DNA from: Desulfobacterales bacterium
GTDB taxonomy: Bacteria > Desulfobacterota > Desulfobulbia > Desulfobulbales > JAGXFP01
Reading direction: 5' to 3'
NCBI GenBank assembly: GCA_024637225.1
Contig: JAGXFP010000052.1
Span: 1 to 64,000 of the forward strand
Length of the DNA stretch: 64,000 bases
Below, in pieces: positions 48,074 to 57,306 of the stretch; the stretch's first letter is position 1, and each line of letters opens with the position of its first letter. The notes below the pieces were generated by a model. The model did not search any database. It had not been told where the DNA came from and saw nothing but the letters and a program-made list of their open reading frames with translations. The position numbers and the translations under genes are program-made.

Positions 48074-48745
48074 ATGAGTATAATCCAGGATATGTTCAGT
48101 GGTTCGCCTTTTGGACCCCTCGTTGAGCACACCAAAAAGGTGCATGAGTGCGTGGAAGTGGTCAGACCCCTCATGGAGGCCTTGGCCCATGAGAACTATC
48201 CGGAGCTCCATAAGCTTCAGGATAAGGTTTCTAAACTGGAATACGAGGCCGATCTTCTCAAACAGGAGATCCGTTCCCGCCTACCCCGGCGCTTCTTTTT
48301 ACCCGTCGATAAGTCGGAACTGGACAGCTTCCTGCGTAATCAGGATAAGATCGCCGACCGGGTAGAGGATTTAGCGGTTATCCTGACCATCCGCGATACC
48401 AAAATCCATCCGGAATTGATCGACGACTTTTTCGATTTTGTCGACCAGATCTTTCAGGTTACCGGTTCCCTGCTTACCGCCGCCGTTGAACTCAATAATC
48501 TCGCCGAGGTTGCCTTCGGGGGGGCCGAGGCCAGAGCGGTCATCGAGCTTATCGATAAACTGGGTGAGGAGGAATGGAAGGCCGACCGGATGGCCCGCCG
48601 TTTATCCAAAAAACTTTACAGCCTGGAGGGAAGGATGGATCCCATCTCGGTTATCTTCCACGAAAAAATTCTCCTGGCCCTTGGCTCGATCGCCAATGAA
48701 GCTGAAAACGCCGGCGATATGCTCCGGATGATGATCGTCAAATAA
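48074..48745 (+). CDS. PhoU-like phosphate-transport accessory protein (DUF47/TIGR00153)
   Basis: 223 residues, all helical, PhoU-like fold. The family typically lies beside low-affinity phosphate permeases and modulates them. Blocks include MFSGSPFGPLVEHTKKVHEC and LPRRFFLPVDKSELDSFLR (quoted in part). GGGAGGAG precedes ATG 48074; the frame extends to 47912, but that part is intergenic. PiT follows 41 bp later, so an operon is clear. Confidence 0.92.
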   Translation: MSIIQDMFSGSPFGPLVEHTKKVHECVEVVRPLMEALAHENYPELHKLQDKVSKLEYEADLLKQEIRSRLPRRFFLPVDKSELDSFLRNQDKIADRVEDLAVILTIRDTKIHPELIDDFFDFVDQIFQVTGSLLTAAVELNNLAEVAFGGAEARAVIELIDKLGEEEWKADRMARRLSKKLYSLEGRMDPISVIFHEKILLALGSIANEAENAGDMLRMMIVK

Positions 48746-48786
48746 CCCGGCAACCACCCTTTTAAAAAATCCCGGAAAACGATTAT

Positions 48787-50097
48787 ATGGATTTACTGGT
48801 AATCTCTATTGCGGCCCTGCTGGGCCTCTATATGGCGTGGAATATCGGGGCCAACGATGTGGCCAATTCCATGGCCGATGCGGTCGGCTCCAAGGCGCTG
48901 TCGATAAAAAATGCCGTTATTCTGGCCGGGATCTGCGAATTCGCCGGTGCGGTCCTGGTCGGTTCCCATGTTACCAATACAGTCCGCAAGGGCATTGTAG
49001 ATCCGGCGGTGATCGCGAAAATGCCCGGACTGATGCAGGGGGAGGCGGCCGCCATAATCGTGGTGGGCATGACCGCCGCCCTGCTGTCGGCAGCGTTCTG
49101 GCTGCACTTCTCTTCCTCTACCGGCATGCCGGTCTCCACCACCCACTCCATAGTCGGGGCAGTTACCGGTTTCGGGATAGTTGCCGCCGGCATCAATTCG
49201 GTCAACTGGGTTAAAATCGGCCAGATTGTGGCCAGCTGGTTTATTTCGCCGGTGGCGGGCGGGATTATCGCCTTTGTCTTTTTTAAGTTCATAACCAAAT
49301 ACATTCTCGGTCAGGAGCGGCCGGTGACCGCCGCTCTTCGCTTTGTGCCTTTTATCGTCTTTATTGTCAGCGCCACTGTGATTCTGGCCACCGTCTATAA
49401 GGGATTGAAACATGTAACCGGCGAGATCGCCTGGCTCAACGATAATGTCACTTTGCTTATCGCCGTAACGGCGAGTCTCTTCTTTGCGGTCCTTTCGAAA
49501 ATATGGGTGCGAAAAACCCTGCGGGGCAAAGAGACCCTGTCGATTTCGAAACAGCTTGAGGAGGTTGAAAGGGTCTTCACGCCGCTGGTGATCATCAGCT
49601 CCTGTTCTGTGGCCTTTGCCCATGGCGCTAATGATGTGGCCAACTCGGTGGGGCCGCTGGCCGCCGTGGTCCATATTCTCCAGAACGGCACTATTGAGAT
49701 GAAGGTGGGGGTACCGTTCTGGATTCTGGCCCTGGGCGGCGCCGGGATTGTTCTGGGACTTGCCACCTACGGGCATCGGGTCATGAGGGTGGTAGGCACC
49801 AAGATCACCGAAATCACGCCCTCCCGCGGGGTGGCGGCGGACGTGGCGGCCACTGCCACCGTTCTGGTCTGTACCAGGATGAGTCTGCCGGTTTCCACCA
49901 CCCATACCCTGGTCGGGGCGATTATGGGGATCGGATTGGCCCGGGGCCTGAACGGGATCAACCGGGAGGTGGCTCGGAAGATCTTCGCTTCCTGGGTTAT
50001 CACGGTGCCGGCCGCAGCGCTTCTGTCGATGATCCTCTTTGTGATCGGACGCGCCCTGTTTCTTGAAAAGATACGGCTGCTGATCACCGGCACTTGA
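48787..50097 (+). CDS. pit: Inorganic phosphate transporter, PiT family
   Basis: 436 residues with about ten to eleven membrane helices in two related halves. The PiT signature occurs twice: GANDVANSMADAVGS near the N-terminus and GANDVANSVGPLAAV near 280; each half also has an STTH motif (STTHSIVGAV, STTHTLVGAI). It imports phosphate with protons or sodium, or as a metal-phosphate complex. It pairs with the DUF47 protein just upstream. Confidence 0.95.
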   Translation: MDLLVISIAALLGLYMAWNIGANDVANSMADAVGSKALSIKNAVILAGICEFAGAVLVGSHVTNTVRKGIVDPAVIAKMPGLMQGEAAAIIVVGMTAALLSAAFWLHFSSSTGMPVSTTHSIVGAVTGFGIVAAGINSVNWVKIGQIVASWFISPVAGGIIAFVFFKFITKYILGQERPVTAALRFVPFIVFIVSATVILATVYKGLKHVTGEIAWLNDNVTLLIAVTASLFFAVLSKIWVRKTLRGKETLSISKQLEEVERVFTPLVIISSCSVAFAHGANDVANSVGPLAAVVHILQNGTIEMKVGVPFWILALGGAGIVLGLATYGHRVMRVVGTKITEITPSRGVAADVAATATVLVCTRMSLPVSTTHTLVGAIMGIGLARGLNGINREVARKIFASWVITVPAAALLSMILFVIGRALFLEKIRLLITGT

Positions 50098-50221
50098 GCC
50101 GCCAACTCCTTCCTCTTTCCCTCTGGGTTCCGACCCCTGAATTCCCTGTTTCCCCTTCTAATCCTTCCTATAATAATCCAAGGTCCTTGCAGGTGAAAAC
50201 AACGGGTGCAGGTGATATTTA

Positions 50222-50354
50222 CCTGAATCCGGGAGCATTCTAGGGCGTCCCGCAGGGCGGCGGGGTGTAACCTGGCAATCCAGGAGAAAACGATTATCTA
50301 ATGCAATTTCAAAGTGATAAAGAAAATTCACCACGAAGCCGTCACGGATTCAGG
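50222..50354 (+). mobile_element. MITE-like element, copy B3 (133 bp) with 5-bp duplication
   Basis: Ends are CCTGAATCCGGGA and the inverse of CCTGAATCCGTGA. The flanking 5 bp are ATTTA on both sides (50217-50221 and 50355-50359), a clean target duplication that includes the comF stop codon. The interior lacks B1's first roughly 120 bp but matches its right part (CCTGGCAATCC...AACGATTATCTAAT). Confidence 0.9.
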
Positions 50355-50356
50355 AT

Positions 50357-51088
50357 TTAATCAACCCGGGCCAGGGTCAGGACCGTCACTTCTTCCGCTC
50401 CCGCTTTTTTCAGGACTGCGGCGCATTCACTGACCGTTGTGCCGGTGGTGAAAACATCATCGATCAGCAGCACCCTTCTGCCGGCCACAAATTTATCATC
50501 CCTCACCCGGAAGGCTTTTTTGAGATTCTCTCTGCGGGCCTTGCCGCTCAGATTGGTCTGCGGTTCGGTATATCTCTGTCTTTCCAGAACCGTGAAGTCA
50601 ATCCGGGAACCATGCCCGGGGTAGAGGGCGCGGGCGAGCAGGAGGGCTTGGTTGAAACCTCGTTCCCGCAGGCGTCTGCGATGGAGGGGCACCGGAATAA
50701 TCAGATCGGGATCGGTAAATAAAGGGAAATCCACCATCTGTTGGTGAAGAGTCCGAAAGGTTTTCAAGCCGGCGGTCTGGCCGTGATATTTGAAGGCGGA
50801 GATAATTATGGTGGTCGGCGGGGTATAACGGAGCAATGCCCGGGCCAGGGTGAAGGGATAATGGTCGGATAAACAGAGTCCGCAGAGATGGTTGCCGCCG
50901 CCGGCCTTGGGAAACTGCCGGCCGCAACAGCTGCATAACGGTCCCTTTATCGGCGAAAGTTGGTCAAGACAGCTTTGACAGAGCATCACCGCCTGGTCTT
51001 GAACCGGCGGCTGACCGCAGGCCAGGCAGCTGGCCGGCAAAAAAAGCTCAAGCAGCGCGGCGGTTATCTCGTGGCCGGGTTTGAACAT
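50357..51088 (-). CDS. comF: ComF family phosphoribosyltransferase-like protein
   Basis: 243 residues. The N-terminus carries zinc-finger-like pairs CLACG, CQSC, CSCC and CGLC. The C-terminal half is a type I phosphoribosyltransferase fold with the PRPP loop VLLIDDVFTTGTTVSEC. ComF is needed for DNA uptake in competent bacteria, but the family is wide and its role in this lineage is unknown. The stop codon lies within the MITE target duplication. Confidence 0.9.
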   Translation of the reverse strand: MFKPGHEITAALLELFLPASCLACGQPPVQDQAVMLCQSCLDQLSPIKGPLCSCCGRQFPKAGGGNHLCGLCLSDHYPFTLARALLRYTPPTTIIISAFKYHGQTAGLKTFRTLHQQMVDFPLFTDPDLIIPVPLHRRRLRERGFNQALLLARALYPGHGSRIDFTVLERQRYTEPQTNLSGKARRENLKKAFRVRDDKFVAGRRVLLIDDVFTTGTTVSECAAVLKKAGAEEVTVLTLARVD

Positions 51089-51240
51089 GGGACCATGATC
51101 GCCCTTTTTTTAAGCGGATCGGCAAAAACCTTCCATAACGACTCAACTTACCGGGCTGGCCGCCAAAAAAAGTATTAAGTGAGTAATTCGTCCCCGCTCA
51201 TTCAGGCGGAGAATTTCTGGACCGCCAACAACTGCCGCGG

Positions 51241-52737
51241 CTAACGGCGTCGCTGGGGACCCCGTCCCTTGCGGTTTACGGGCCGCGGTTTACTTTTCAG
51301 GTAACTTTCTTTTTCCGGTTTGACGGTACCCTTGGGCGGCTCTTTCAGCAGTTCCGGGTCCGGGGTGGTGCAGGGCAGCTTGGCGCCGAGATAGGCTTCG
51401 ATTTCGGGGATATAGAAGGCGCCTTCCTCGCAGGCGAAGCTGATCGAGATACCGGATGCCCCGGCCCGGCCGGTCCGGCCGATCCGGTGGACATAGTCTT
51501 CCGATTCGTAAGGCAGGGTGTAGTTGATGACGTGGCTGACCCCCTCGATGTGGATGCCCCGCCCGGCCACGTCGGTGGCGACCAGTACCCGGATTTTGCC
51601 GTTCCGGAAATCCTCCAGGGTCCTGGTTCTTTTATTCTGAGGTACTTCCCCGGAGAGCATCGCGCAGGAGATGGCGTTTCTCTTTAACCGTTCGGTGAGT
51701 CTCCGGGTTTCATCGCGGCGGTTGGCGAAGACCATTACCCGTTCGAGATTGTTGTTGATGATGGTGTTATAGAGCAGATTGTACTTCTCCCTGGCTGTGG
51801 TCAGATAGACCAGCTGTTCGACGGTGTCAACCGCGACCTGTTCCGGTTCGGTCTCGATGGTAACCGGCTTCCGGGTCCACTGGGAAGAGAGATGGTTGAC
51901 CTCGGGGGTGATTGTCGCACTGTAGAACAGGGTCTGGCGGCGGTCCTTGTTCGGGGTGGCGCTGACGATCTTGCGCACGTCGGGGATAAAACCCATGTCG
52001 AGCATCCGGTCGGCTTCGTCGATGACCAGGATCTTCACCTTGGAAAGATCGACCACCCGATTGCGGTTGAAATCGAGGAGACGGCCTGGGGTAGCGACCA
52101 CGATGTCGACTTTTTTACCGATCAAGCGGTTCTGCTGTTTCTGGTAGTCGACGCCGCCGAAAACCGAAACCACGTTGATCCCGGCGTGCCTGGCCAGGCT
52201 CTCGGCGTCCTTGGCGATCTGCATGACCAGCTCCCGGGTCGGGGCGATGATCAGGCTGTGGGGAGCTCCGGTGGGCCGCTCCTCGTTTTTGCCGCTGAGT
52301 ATATCGACCATGATGGTGATCAGGAAGGCGGCGGTTTTGCCGGTGCCGGTCTGGGCCTTGCCGATGATGTCGGAACCTTTCAGGGTATGGGGCAGGGATT
52401 CGGCCTGGATCGGGGTGCAGTATTTAAAGCCGAGATCGCTGATCGCGTGCATGATTTGGGCGGGCAGGGCAAAATCATGAAATCTGCTCTTGCCTTCTTC
52501 CGGGGTAACCGTAAAATCAGCCGGGTCCCATTTACGTTGCGTGGTTTCGGCGTCAGGGGCGGCGCTTTGGTTAACCGCCGGTTTATTCCGCCTGGGGGCT
52601 CGCTTTTTAGGGGGGCGTTTAGAAGCGGGATTGGCGGGAGGTTTACCCTCCGCCGGGGCCGGTTTCTCCGACTCGATATTTTGGTTGCTGTTTTTCTTCA
52701 GGCCTTTGCGGAGAAAGTCAACTAGTCTGGTTATCAT
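51241..52737 (-). CDS. DEAD-box ATP-dependent RNA helicase
   Basis: 498 residues. Residues 1-85 are basic and Pro/Lys-rich ([11 protein letters not shown]), probably RNA-binding. The helicase core shows the Q-motif ([14 protein letters not shown]...TPIQAE), motif I AQTGTGKT, motif II DEAD ([10 protein letters not shown]), motif III SAT and motif [12 protein letters not shown]. The basic C-terminal tail ends GRGPQRRR. It resembles RhlB/RhlE-type helicases of mRNA decay or ribosome assembly; exact class uncertain. Confidence 0.94.
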   Translation of the reverse strand: MITRLVDFLRKGLKKNSNQNIESEKPAPAEGKPPANPASKRPPKKRAPRRNKPAVNQSAAPDAETTQRKWDPADFTVTPEEGKSRFHDFALPAQIMHAISDLGFKYCTPIQAESLPHTLKGSDIIGKAQTGTGKTAAFLITIMVDILSGKNEERPTGAPHSLIIAPTRELVMQIAKDAESLARHAGINVVSVFGGVDYQKQQNRLIGKKVDIVVATPGRLLDFNRNRVVDLSKVKILVIDEADRMLDMGFIPDVRKIVSATPNKDRRQTLFYSATITPEVNHLSSQWTRKPVTIETEPEQVAVDTVEQLVYLTTAREKYNLLYNTIINNNLERVMVFANRRDETRRLTERLKRNAISCAMLSGEVPQNKRTRTLEDFRNGKIRVLVATDVAGRGIHIEGVSHVINYTLPYESEDYVHRIGRTGRAGASGISISFACEEGAFYIPEIEAYLGAKLPCTTPDPELLKEPPKGTVKPEKESYLKSKPRPVNRKGRGPQRRR

Positions 52738-53174
52738 ATTTAATGAGCGGTACGGGGCGGCCCGGAATTTTTAGGGGTCCGCTGCGCAGAGCTTTTTTAC
52801 TCCCTTGTTTTTAATAATGACGAGACAACGGTAAAGAGGTAGTGCCGGCAGCCATTGAATCAGTACAATGTTATTAATTAATAATTAACATTTCTTTATA
52901 CACTAAAAAGCAAGTATAGTCAAGGGTTTCTGGGGATTAACCCGATCGCGCCCCGGATACGGCTGGCCTGGCCATGCTCTTCTCTCTCGAAAAAATCCGG
53001 GAGGGAAGCGAGAAGCGTTTGCCAGACAGGCGGCCTTCTGGCAGAATTAGATAACATTAAAACATAATCCTGAAGGGGCGAGGGCTTACCGGCGATTAAC
53101 CCGCGATTGCCCGCCGCCTTTTCCCGCCGCCGATAATGGATTCAAGATAAATAACCTTTATCCCCGGATGAAAC
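52738..53174. other. Gap between divergent helicase and M20 genes
   Basis: No gene seen. An AT-rich stretch at 52868-52910 contains TGTTATTAATTAATAATTAACA-like near-palindromic sequence (52869-52890, given approximately) and may hold divergent promoters. No repeat family from elsewhere in the window was recognised here. Confidence 0.5.
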
Positions 53175-54296
53175 ATGTCAGCCATACCCGATCTTATTAC
53201 AATGACTAGAGAGCTGGTCAGGATTCCAAGCGAATCCTCGCAGCCGGTCGCCACCTCGGCGACCGGCTGCGAGACCGGCATCATCGAATACCTTGGTCCG
53301 ATCTGCCGGGCGGCCGGAGTCGAACACTATACCATGGAGGCCCTGCCCGGCAGATCCAACCTGGTGGTGCGGCTTCCGAATCCCGGCGCCCCGCGCCTGC
53401 TGATCGTCGCCCATATGGATACGGTCAGTGGTAGCGGCATGGAGCACCCGTTCAACGGCGCATTGCGGGACGGGGTGATTCTGGGGCGCGGTGCCTGCGA
53501 TGACAAGGGGCCTCTGGCGGCGGGCCTATTGGCGGTGCTTGATCTTCACCGCGAGCTGGGGGTGGCCCCGGCCTACGATATCACCTTCGCCGGCAGTGTC
53601 GATGAGGAATGCACGATGAGCGGGGCCAGACAACTGGCCGCTGAACTGGAGGGCTGGGACCTCTGCCTCGCCCTGGAACCCACCGATCTGAAGGTCATCA
53701 GGGCTCACAAGGGCGTGTTCCGCTGCCGGATCATAACGAAAGGCAAGGCCGCCCACTCCTCCCATCCCGACAAGGGAGTCAACGCGATCAGCGGGATGAT
53801 GCCGATCATCAATGATCTTGAACTGTTAGGCAATGAATTGCAGGCCAGAACGGATCCCGATTTGGGCCGGGCCACCCTGGCGGTTACTAAAATTCAAGGC
53901 GGCGCTTCCCTGAATACCATCCCCGACCGATGCGAGGCCTTTATAGATATCAGGATCCTGCCGGCCATGACTTTTAACGAGGTTAAGGGACTGGTCGAAA
54001 ATTGCGTGGGCGACCGGGCGACGATCGATCAGATCTACAGTTGCGACGGCATCGATACCGATCTGAGCAACAACCCCCTGATCGAATCGTTGATGGCGAG
54101 CATCAGGGCCGGCGGCGGAGATCCCGGACCGATCACCGCCGCCTTTGCCACCGACTGCTCCCATCTTTACAAAAAAGGGGTGTGCATCATCTGGGGGCCG
54201 GGTGACATTCGCCAGGCCCACCAGGCCACCGAATATATCGAGATCGCCCAGCTGGAGCAGGCCTACCATATTCTTAAAGACTTTCTGGCAGGGTGA
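53175..54296 (+). CDS. M20 family metallopeptidase/deacylase (ArgE/DapE type)
   Basis: 373 residues, zinc-dependent amidohydrolase. Metal-binding motifs are LLIVAHMDTVSG (about 75-86), GRGACDDKGPLAAGL (about 102-116) and the general-base region DEECTMSGARQL. The dimerisation domain follows. An unusual segment after PSES (SQPVATSATGC) is encoded by a perfect 15-bp palindrome. It is followed 6 bp later by a HAD gene and then an overlapping macro-domain gene, an apparent operon. The substrate is unknown; acetylornithine, succinyl-diaminopimelate and dipeptides are all possible. Confidence 0.92.
   Translation: MSAIPDLITMTRELVRIPSESSQPVATSATGCETGIIEYLGPICRAAGVEHYTMEALPGRSNLVVRLPNPGAPRLLIVAHMDTVSGSGMEHPFNGALRDGVILGRGACDDKGPLAAGLLAVLDLHRELGVAPAYDITFAGSVDEECTMSGARQLAAELEGWDLCLALEPTDLKVIRAHKGVFRCRIITKGKAAHSSHPDKGVNAISGMMPIINDLELLGNELQARTDPDLGRATLAVTKIQGGASLNTIPDRCEAFIDIRILPAMTFNEVKGLVENCVGDRATIDQIYSCDGIDTDLSNNPLIESLMASIRAGGGDPGPITAAFATDCSHLYKKGVCIIWGPGDIRQAHQATEYIEIAQLEQAYHILKDFLAG
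53238..53272 (+). repeat. Perfect 15-bp palindrome inside the M20 coding sequence
   Basis: TCGCAGCCGGTCGCC (53238-53252), a 5-nt loop ACCTC, then GGCGACCGGCTGCGA (53258-53272). It encodes part of codons 22-33 and would form a very stable mRNA hairpin near the start of translation. Confidence 0.9.
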
Positions 54297-54302
54297 GCGC
54301 GG

Positions 54303-54938
54303 ATGAGTAATGCGAATTCACCGCAAGTGCGGGTGTTCCTTTTCGATTACGGCGGAGTTCTGGCCGAGGAGGGGTTCACCGCCGGCCTCAAGGCTATCGC
54401 GGCCGGCAACGGTCTGGCCCCGGAGCCTTTTTTTGAGAGGGCCACCGAAATCATCTATGCCTGTGGATATGTTACCGGCAAAGCCAGCGCCGCTGATTAC
54501 TGGCAGCTGGTCCGGCGCGAATTTCCGATCAAGGCCGACGATAATGCACTGAACCACGAGATCCTCTCCCGCTTCATCCTCCGGCCGGGAATGATCGCCA
54601 AGGTCCGGGCCATAAAGAAACAGGGAAGGCGGACCGCGATTTTAAGCGATCAGACCAACTGGCTGGACCTTCTTGACAGGCGGGATAATTTTCTGGGTGA
54701 ATTCGATCCGGTCATCAACAGCTATTATCTGGGCAGCACCAAGCGGGAACCCGCGACATTTATGGAGACGGTGCGGATTATCGACGTCCGGGCCGAAGAG
54801 ATTCTCTTCGTCGACGACAACCCGGGCCATATCGAGCGGGCCGCCGGAATCGGCCTGCAGACCCATCTGTTCACCAGCGAAACCGTTTTTGGCCGGGAGA
54901 TGGAAAAGCGGGGCTTCAGGATTTCCGATGAACGATAA
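54303..54938 (+). CDS. HAD-superfamily hydrolase
   Basis: 211 residues of the HAD-IA type. Motif I is [13 protein letters not shown] (nucleophile Asp; Gly in the second-Asp position, as in the DFGGVL subgroup), motif II is the Ser/Thr in AILSDQT, motif III Lys lies in STKREPATF and motif IV is FVDDNPGH. Such enzymes dephosphorylate small metabolites or dehalogenate. It overlaps the macro-domain gene by 11 bp in a different frame. Confidence 0.9.
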   Translation: MSNANSPQVRVFLFDYGGVLAEEGFTAGLKAIAAGNGLAPEPFFERATEIIYACGYVTGKASAADYWQLVRREFPIKADDNALNHEILSRFILRPGMIAKVRAIKKQGRRTAILSDQTNWLDLLDRRDNFLGEFDPVINSYYLGSTKREPATFMETVRIIDVRAEEILFVDDNPGHIERAAGIGLQTHLFTSETVFGREMEKRGFRISDER

Positions 54939-55443
54939 TAGGATCCAACTGATCGACAGGGATATAACCACTCTGAAGGTCGATGTTATCGTCAATGCCG
55001 CCAACAACTCCCTGCTCGGCGGCGGCGGAGTGGACGGCGCCATCCATCGGGCGGCTGGGCCGGAGCTGCTCGCCGAATGCCGGACCCTGAAGGGCTGCGC
55101 TACCGGCGAGGCCAAGATCACCAAAGGCTACCGGCTGCCGGCCCGATACGTGATCCATACGGTCGGACCAGTCTGGAAGGGGGGCGGAGAAGGCGAGGCT
55201 GAACTGTTGACTTCCTGCTACAAAAATTCCTTCGCCCTGGCCGCTGAATATAATCTGAAGAGTATCGCCTTTCCGGCGATCAGCACCGGGGTCTATGGTT
55301 TTCCCAAACAGGCGGCAGCCGATATCGCCGTCCGTGAAACCCGGGCGGCGCTAAAGGCCGATCCCGATCTGGAAAAGGTGATTATGGTCTGCTTCAATCG
55401 GCAAACCAGACACGCTTACCAAACGGCTCTGGCCCAAAAATGA
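54928..55443 (+). CDS. Macro-domain protein, O-acetyl-ADP-ribose deacetylase-like
   Basis: 171 residues. The ADP-ribose-binding macro domain is clear: [27 protein letters not shown] (blocks [18 protein letters not shown]), then [10 protein letters not shown] and the phosphate loop [13 protein letters not shown]. It would bind or hydrolyse ADP-ribose conjugates. ATG 54928 overlaps the HAD gene by 11 bp; the longer frame from 54673 is inside that gene and is rejected. A dispersed repeat follows at once. Confidence 0.93.
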   Translation: MNDNRIQLIDRDITTLKVDVIVNAANNSLLGGGGVDGAIHRAAGPELLAECRTLKGCATGEAKITKGYRLPARYVIHTVGPVWKGGGEGEAELLTSCYKNSFALAAEYNLKSIAFPAISTGVYGFPKQAAADIAVRETRAALKADPDLEKVIMVCFNRQTRHAYQTALAQK

Positions 55444-55600
55444 TGGCGTCGCAAAAACTCCGATCTACTGCGTCGTAGCACATTTTTGTTCATTCGGCAT
55501 ACCATATGTATGGCCTCACTCTCAAAAATACGCCCCGAAGGAAGTGCCCTTGGGCGTATACCGAAGTTTTTGCTTAGCCATCCCGAGACTTTTTGCGAGC
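55442..55600 (+). repeat. Long imperfect palindrome with family A ends, different core
   Basis: It has the same outer ends as family A (GATGGCGTCGCAAAAA...TTTTTGCTTAGCCATC...CTTTTTGCGA at 55589-55598) but another core centred on CATACCATATGTATGG and an inner pair ATACGCCC...GGGCGTAT. A fragment of this type is also at 18574-18620. Confidence 0.8.
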
Positions 55601-55648
55601 TTGTCAAAAAATAGCGGAAGAGCGCTATGAGCAGCGATTTTTCATCCT

Positions 55649-55797
55649 CCTGAATCCGTGAGTGTTCGAGAACGGTGCAGATGCAAGGCGCCCCCCGGCG
55701 GCGGGTCCATCCCAGCCACCACGGATCACTGCCTATGTTTGACCTAAAAGCAATTCATCTATCGGCAACGAATGCACCAAGCCGTCAAGGCTTCAGG
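55649..55797 (+). mobile_element. MITE-like element, copy B4 (149 bp) with 5-bp duplication
   Basis: The left end CCTGAATCCGTGAGTG and about 40 bp match B1/B2; the right part matches B2's right part. The right end is GCTTCAGG-type. Flanks are ATCCT on both sides (55644-55648 and 55798-55802), a perfect 5-bp target duplication that reaches the ZIP stop codon at 55802. Confidence 0.9.
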
Positions 55798-55801
55798 ATC
55801 C

Positions 55802-56542
55802 TCAATGGCCGGAGCGAAGGAGCAGCATCAAGACCAGGCCGACTACGAAGGCCAGGAAATTCTTGATATTCTCACCCAGATGGTTGTGCTTGTTGACCTC
55901 GGGGATCAGGTCGGAAGCGCCGATATAGATGAAGTTTCCCGCCGCGAAGGGCACCAGAAAGGAGATATCGAGGGATTTTGACAACCCGTAGGCAAGCAGG
56001 CCGCCGAACAGGAAGGTAAGGCCGGAGAGCAAATTTAAAAGCAGGGCCGCCCGCCTGCTCCAGCCGGCATGGAGCAGTACCGCGAAATCGCCGAGTTCCT
56101 GGGGGATTTCGTGGGCGGCGGCGGCCAGTAGGGTGGTCATTCCCAGCCTGATGTCGATCAGGAAGGCGCCGGCCACCGCCAGGCCGCCGATAAAATTGTG
56201 GAGCCCGTCGCCGATCAGGATCAGATATCCCAGGGGGGCCTTGCATTCGGCATCGGCCTGGTGGCAATGATGCCAGTGAATGATCTGCTCAAGGGCGAAG
56301 AAGGAGAGGAAGCCGGCCAGCAGCCAGATAAAAAAAACATCGCTTTCGCCCTGAAAACTCTCAAGCCCTTCGGGGATCAGATGCAGAAAGGCGCTGCCGA
56401 TCAAGGTCCCGGCCGAAAGGGCGACCAGGGGCAGCAGCAGTTTCCTGAAAGTGGCCTCGGTGATAAAAAAAAGCAGACTGCCGACCATGGCGATGGCGCA
56501 CATGATCAGACCGCTTGTCACTATCCAGCCCAGGACTCCCAT
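55802..56542 (-). CDS. ZIP family metal transporter
   Basis: 246 residues with about eight membrane helices. The metal-site helices are GDGLHNFIGGLAV and HEIPQELGDFAVLLHAG. A His-rich cytoplasmic loop HWHHCHQADAEC lies between helices 3 and 4. It probably imports zinc or another divalent metal. It lies 90 bp downstream of the sulfite reductase gene on the same strand. The stop codon abuts the MITE target duplication. Confidence 0.93.
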   Translation of the reverse strand: MGVLGWIVTSGLIMCAIAMVGSLLFFITEATFRKLLLPLVALSAGTLIGSAFLHLIPEGLESFQGESDVFFIWLLAGFLSFFALEQIIHWHHCHQADAECKAPLGYLILIGDGLHNFIGGLAVAGAFLIDIRLGMTTLLAAAAHEIPQELGDFAVLLHAGWSRRAALLLNLLSGLTFLFGGLLAYGLSKSLDISFLVPFAAGNFIYIGASDLIPEVNKHNHLGENIKNFLAFVVGLVLMLLLRSGH

Positions 56543-56632
56543 ATTCCGACTCCGACTTTATACCCGCAGGGCATAAGTTTCGTTTGCACCCTAAAGGGCA
56601 TAAAAAAAGCAGACGAGCTGCTCAGCTCAGCT

Positions 56633-57286
56633 TTAAACCACGGCCTTTTTGACTTCATCGATTCCCAACCGCTCGACCATTCGGGCCACCCGCTCCCGCT
56701 TCTTGCCGTTATTCCGGTAGTACTCGACGAGCTTGTCGATCAAGGCCAGGGCATCGTCTGTGGACAGTTCCTCGCCGATCACATCGGCGATTCGGGGACG
56801 GCCGCCGCTGTTGCCGCCGTAGGTGACGATCCAGCCGCCCCGCTTGCCGATCAGGCCGATATCGCGGACATAACCCTCCGAGCAGGTCATCGGGCAGCCG
56901 GACACCCCGATTTTGAGTTTGGCGGGCATCTCTACCCCGATATAGCGTTTTTCGAGCTCGATCCCCATGCCAAGCGAGTCCTGGACCCCCAGACTGCAAA
57001 CCTGGTTGCCCGGGCAGGCCTGGACGTAATGGAGGCAGAGCTCGGTGGCCCGGCCGATATCGGCGCCCAGATCGTTCCAGACCTTGGGAATGTCGTCTTT
57101 ATGGAGGCCGACCAGGGCCAAGCGGTGGCCGGAAGTGATCTTGGTAATCGGAATCTCGTACTTGCGGACCACGGCGGCCAGCTGCTCCAGGAATTCCGGA
57201 GTCAGGAGTCCGGCGGGAGTCCGGGGTACAATGGCATAGGTTTCCTTGTCGCGCTGGAGAATGCTTCCATCGGGTTTATCGGTCAT
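56633..57286 (-). CDS. Small assimilatory-type sulfite/nitrite reductase (siroheme, 4Fe-4S)
   Basis: 217 residues, matching the low-molecular-weight assimilatory sulfite reductases of sulfate reducers. The cluster/siroheme ligands are Cys in ACPGNQVCSLG (CxxxxxC) and SGCPMTCSEG (CxxxC). The rest is a ferredoxin-like half-domain plus the siroheme-binding domain, without the usual duplication. It would reduce sulfite (or nitrite) using ferredoxin in the cytoplasm. It begins 20 bp after the M48 protease gene on the same strand; no siroheme gene is in view. Confidence 0.88.
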   Translation of the reverse strand: MTDKPDGSILQRDKETYAIVPRTPAGLLTPEFLEQLAAVVRKYEIPITKITSGHRLALVGLHKDDIPKVWNDLGADIGRATELCLHYVQACPGNQVCSLGVQDSLGMGIELEKRYIGVEMPAKLKIGVSGCPMTCSEGYVRDIGLIGKRGGWIVTYGGNSGGRPRIADVIGEELSTDDALALIDKLVEYYRNNGKKRERVARMVERLGIDEVKKAVV

Positions 57287-57306
57287 GTCAGGTTCCTTTT
57301 TATGGT

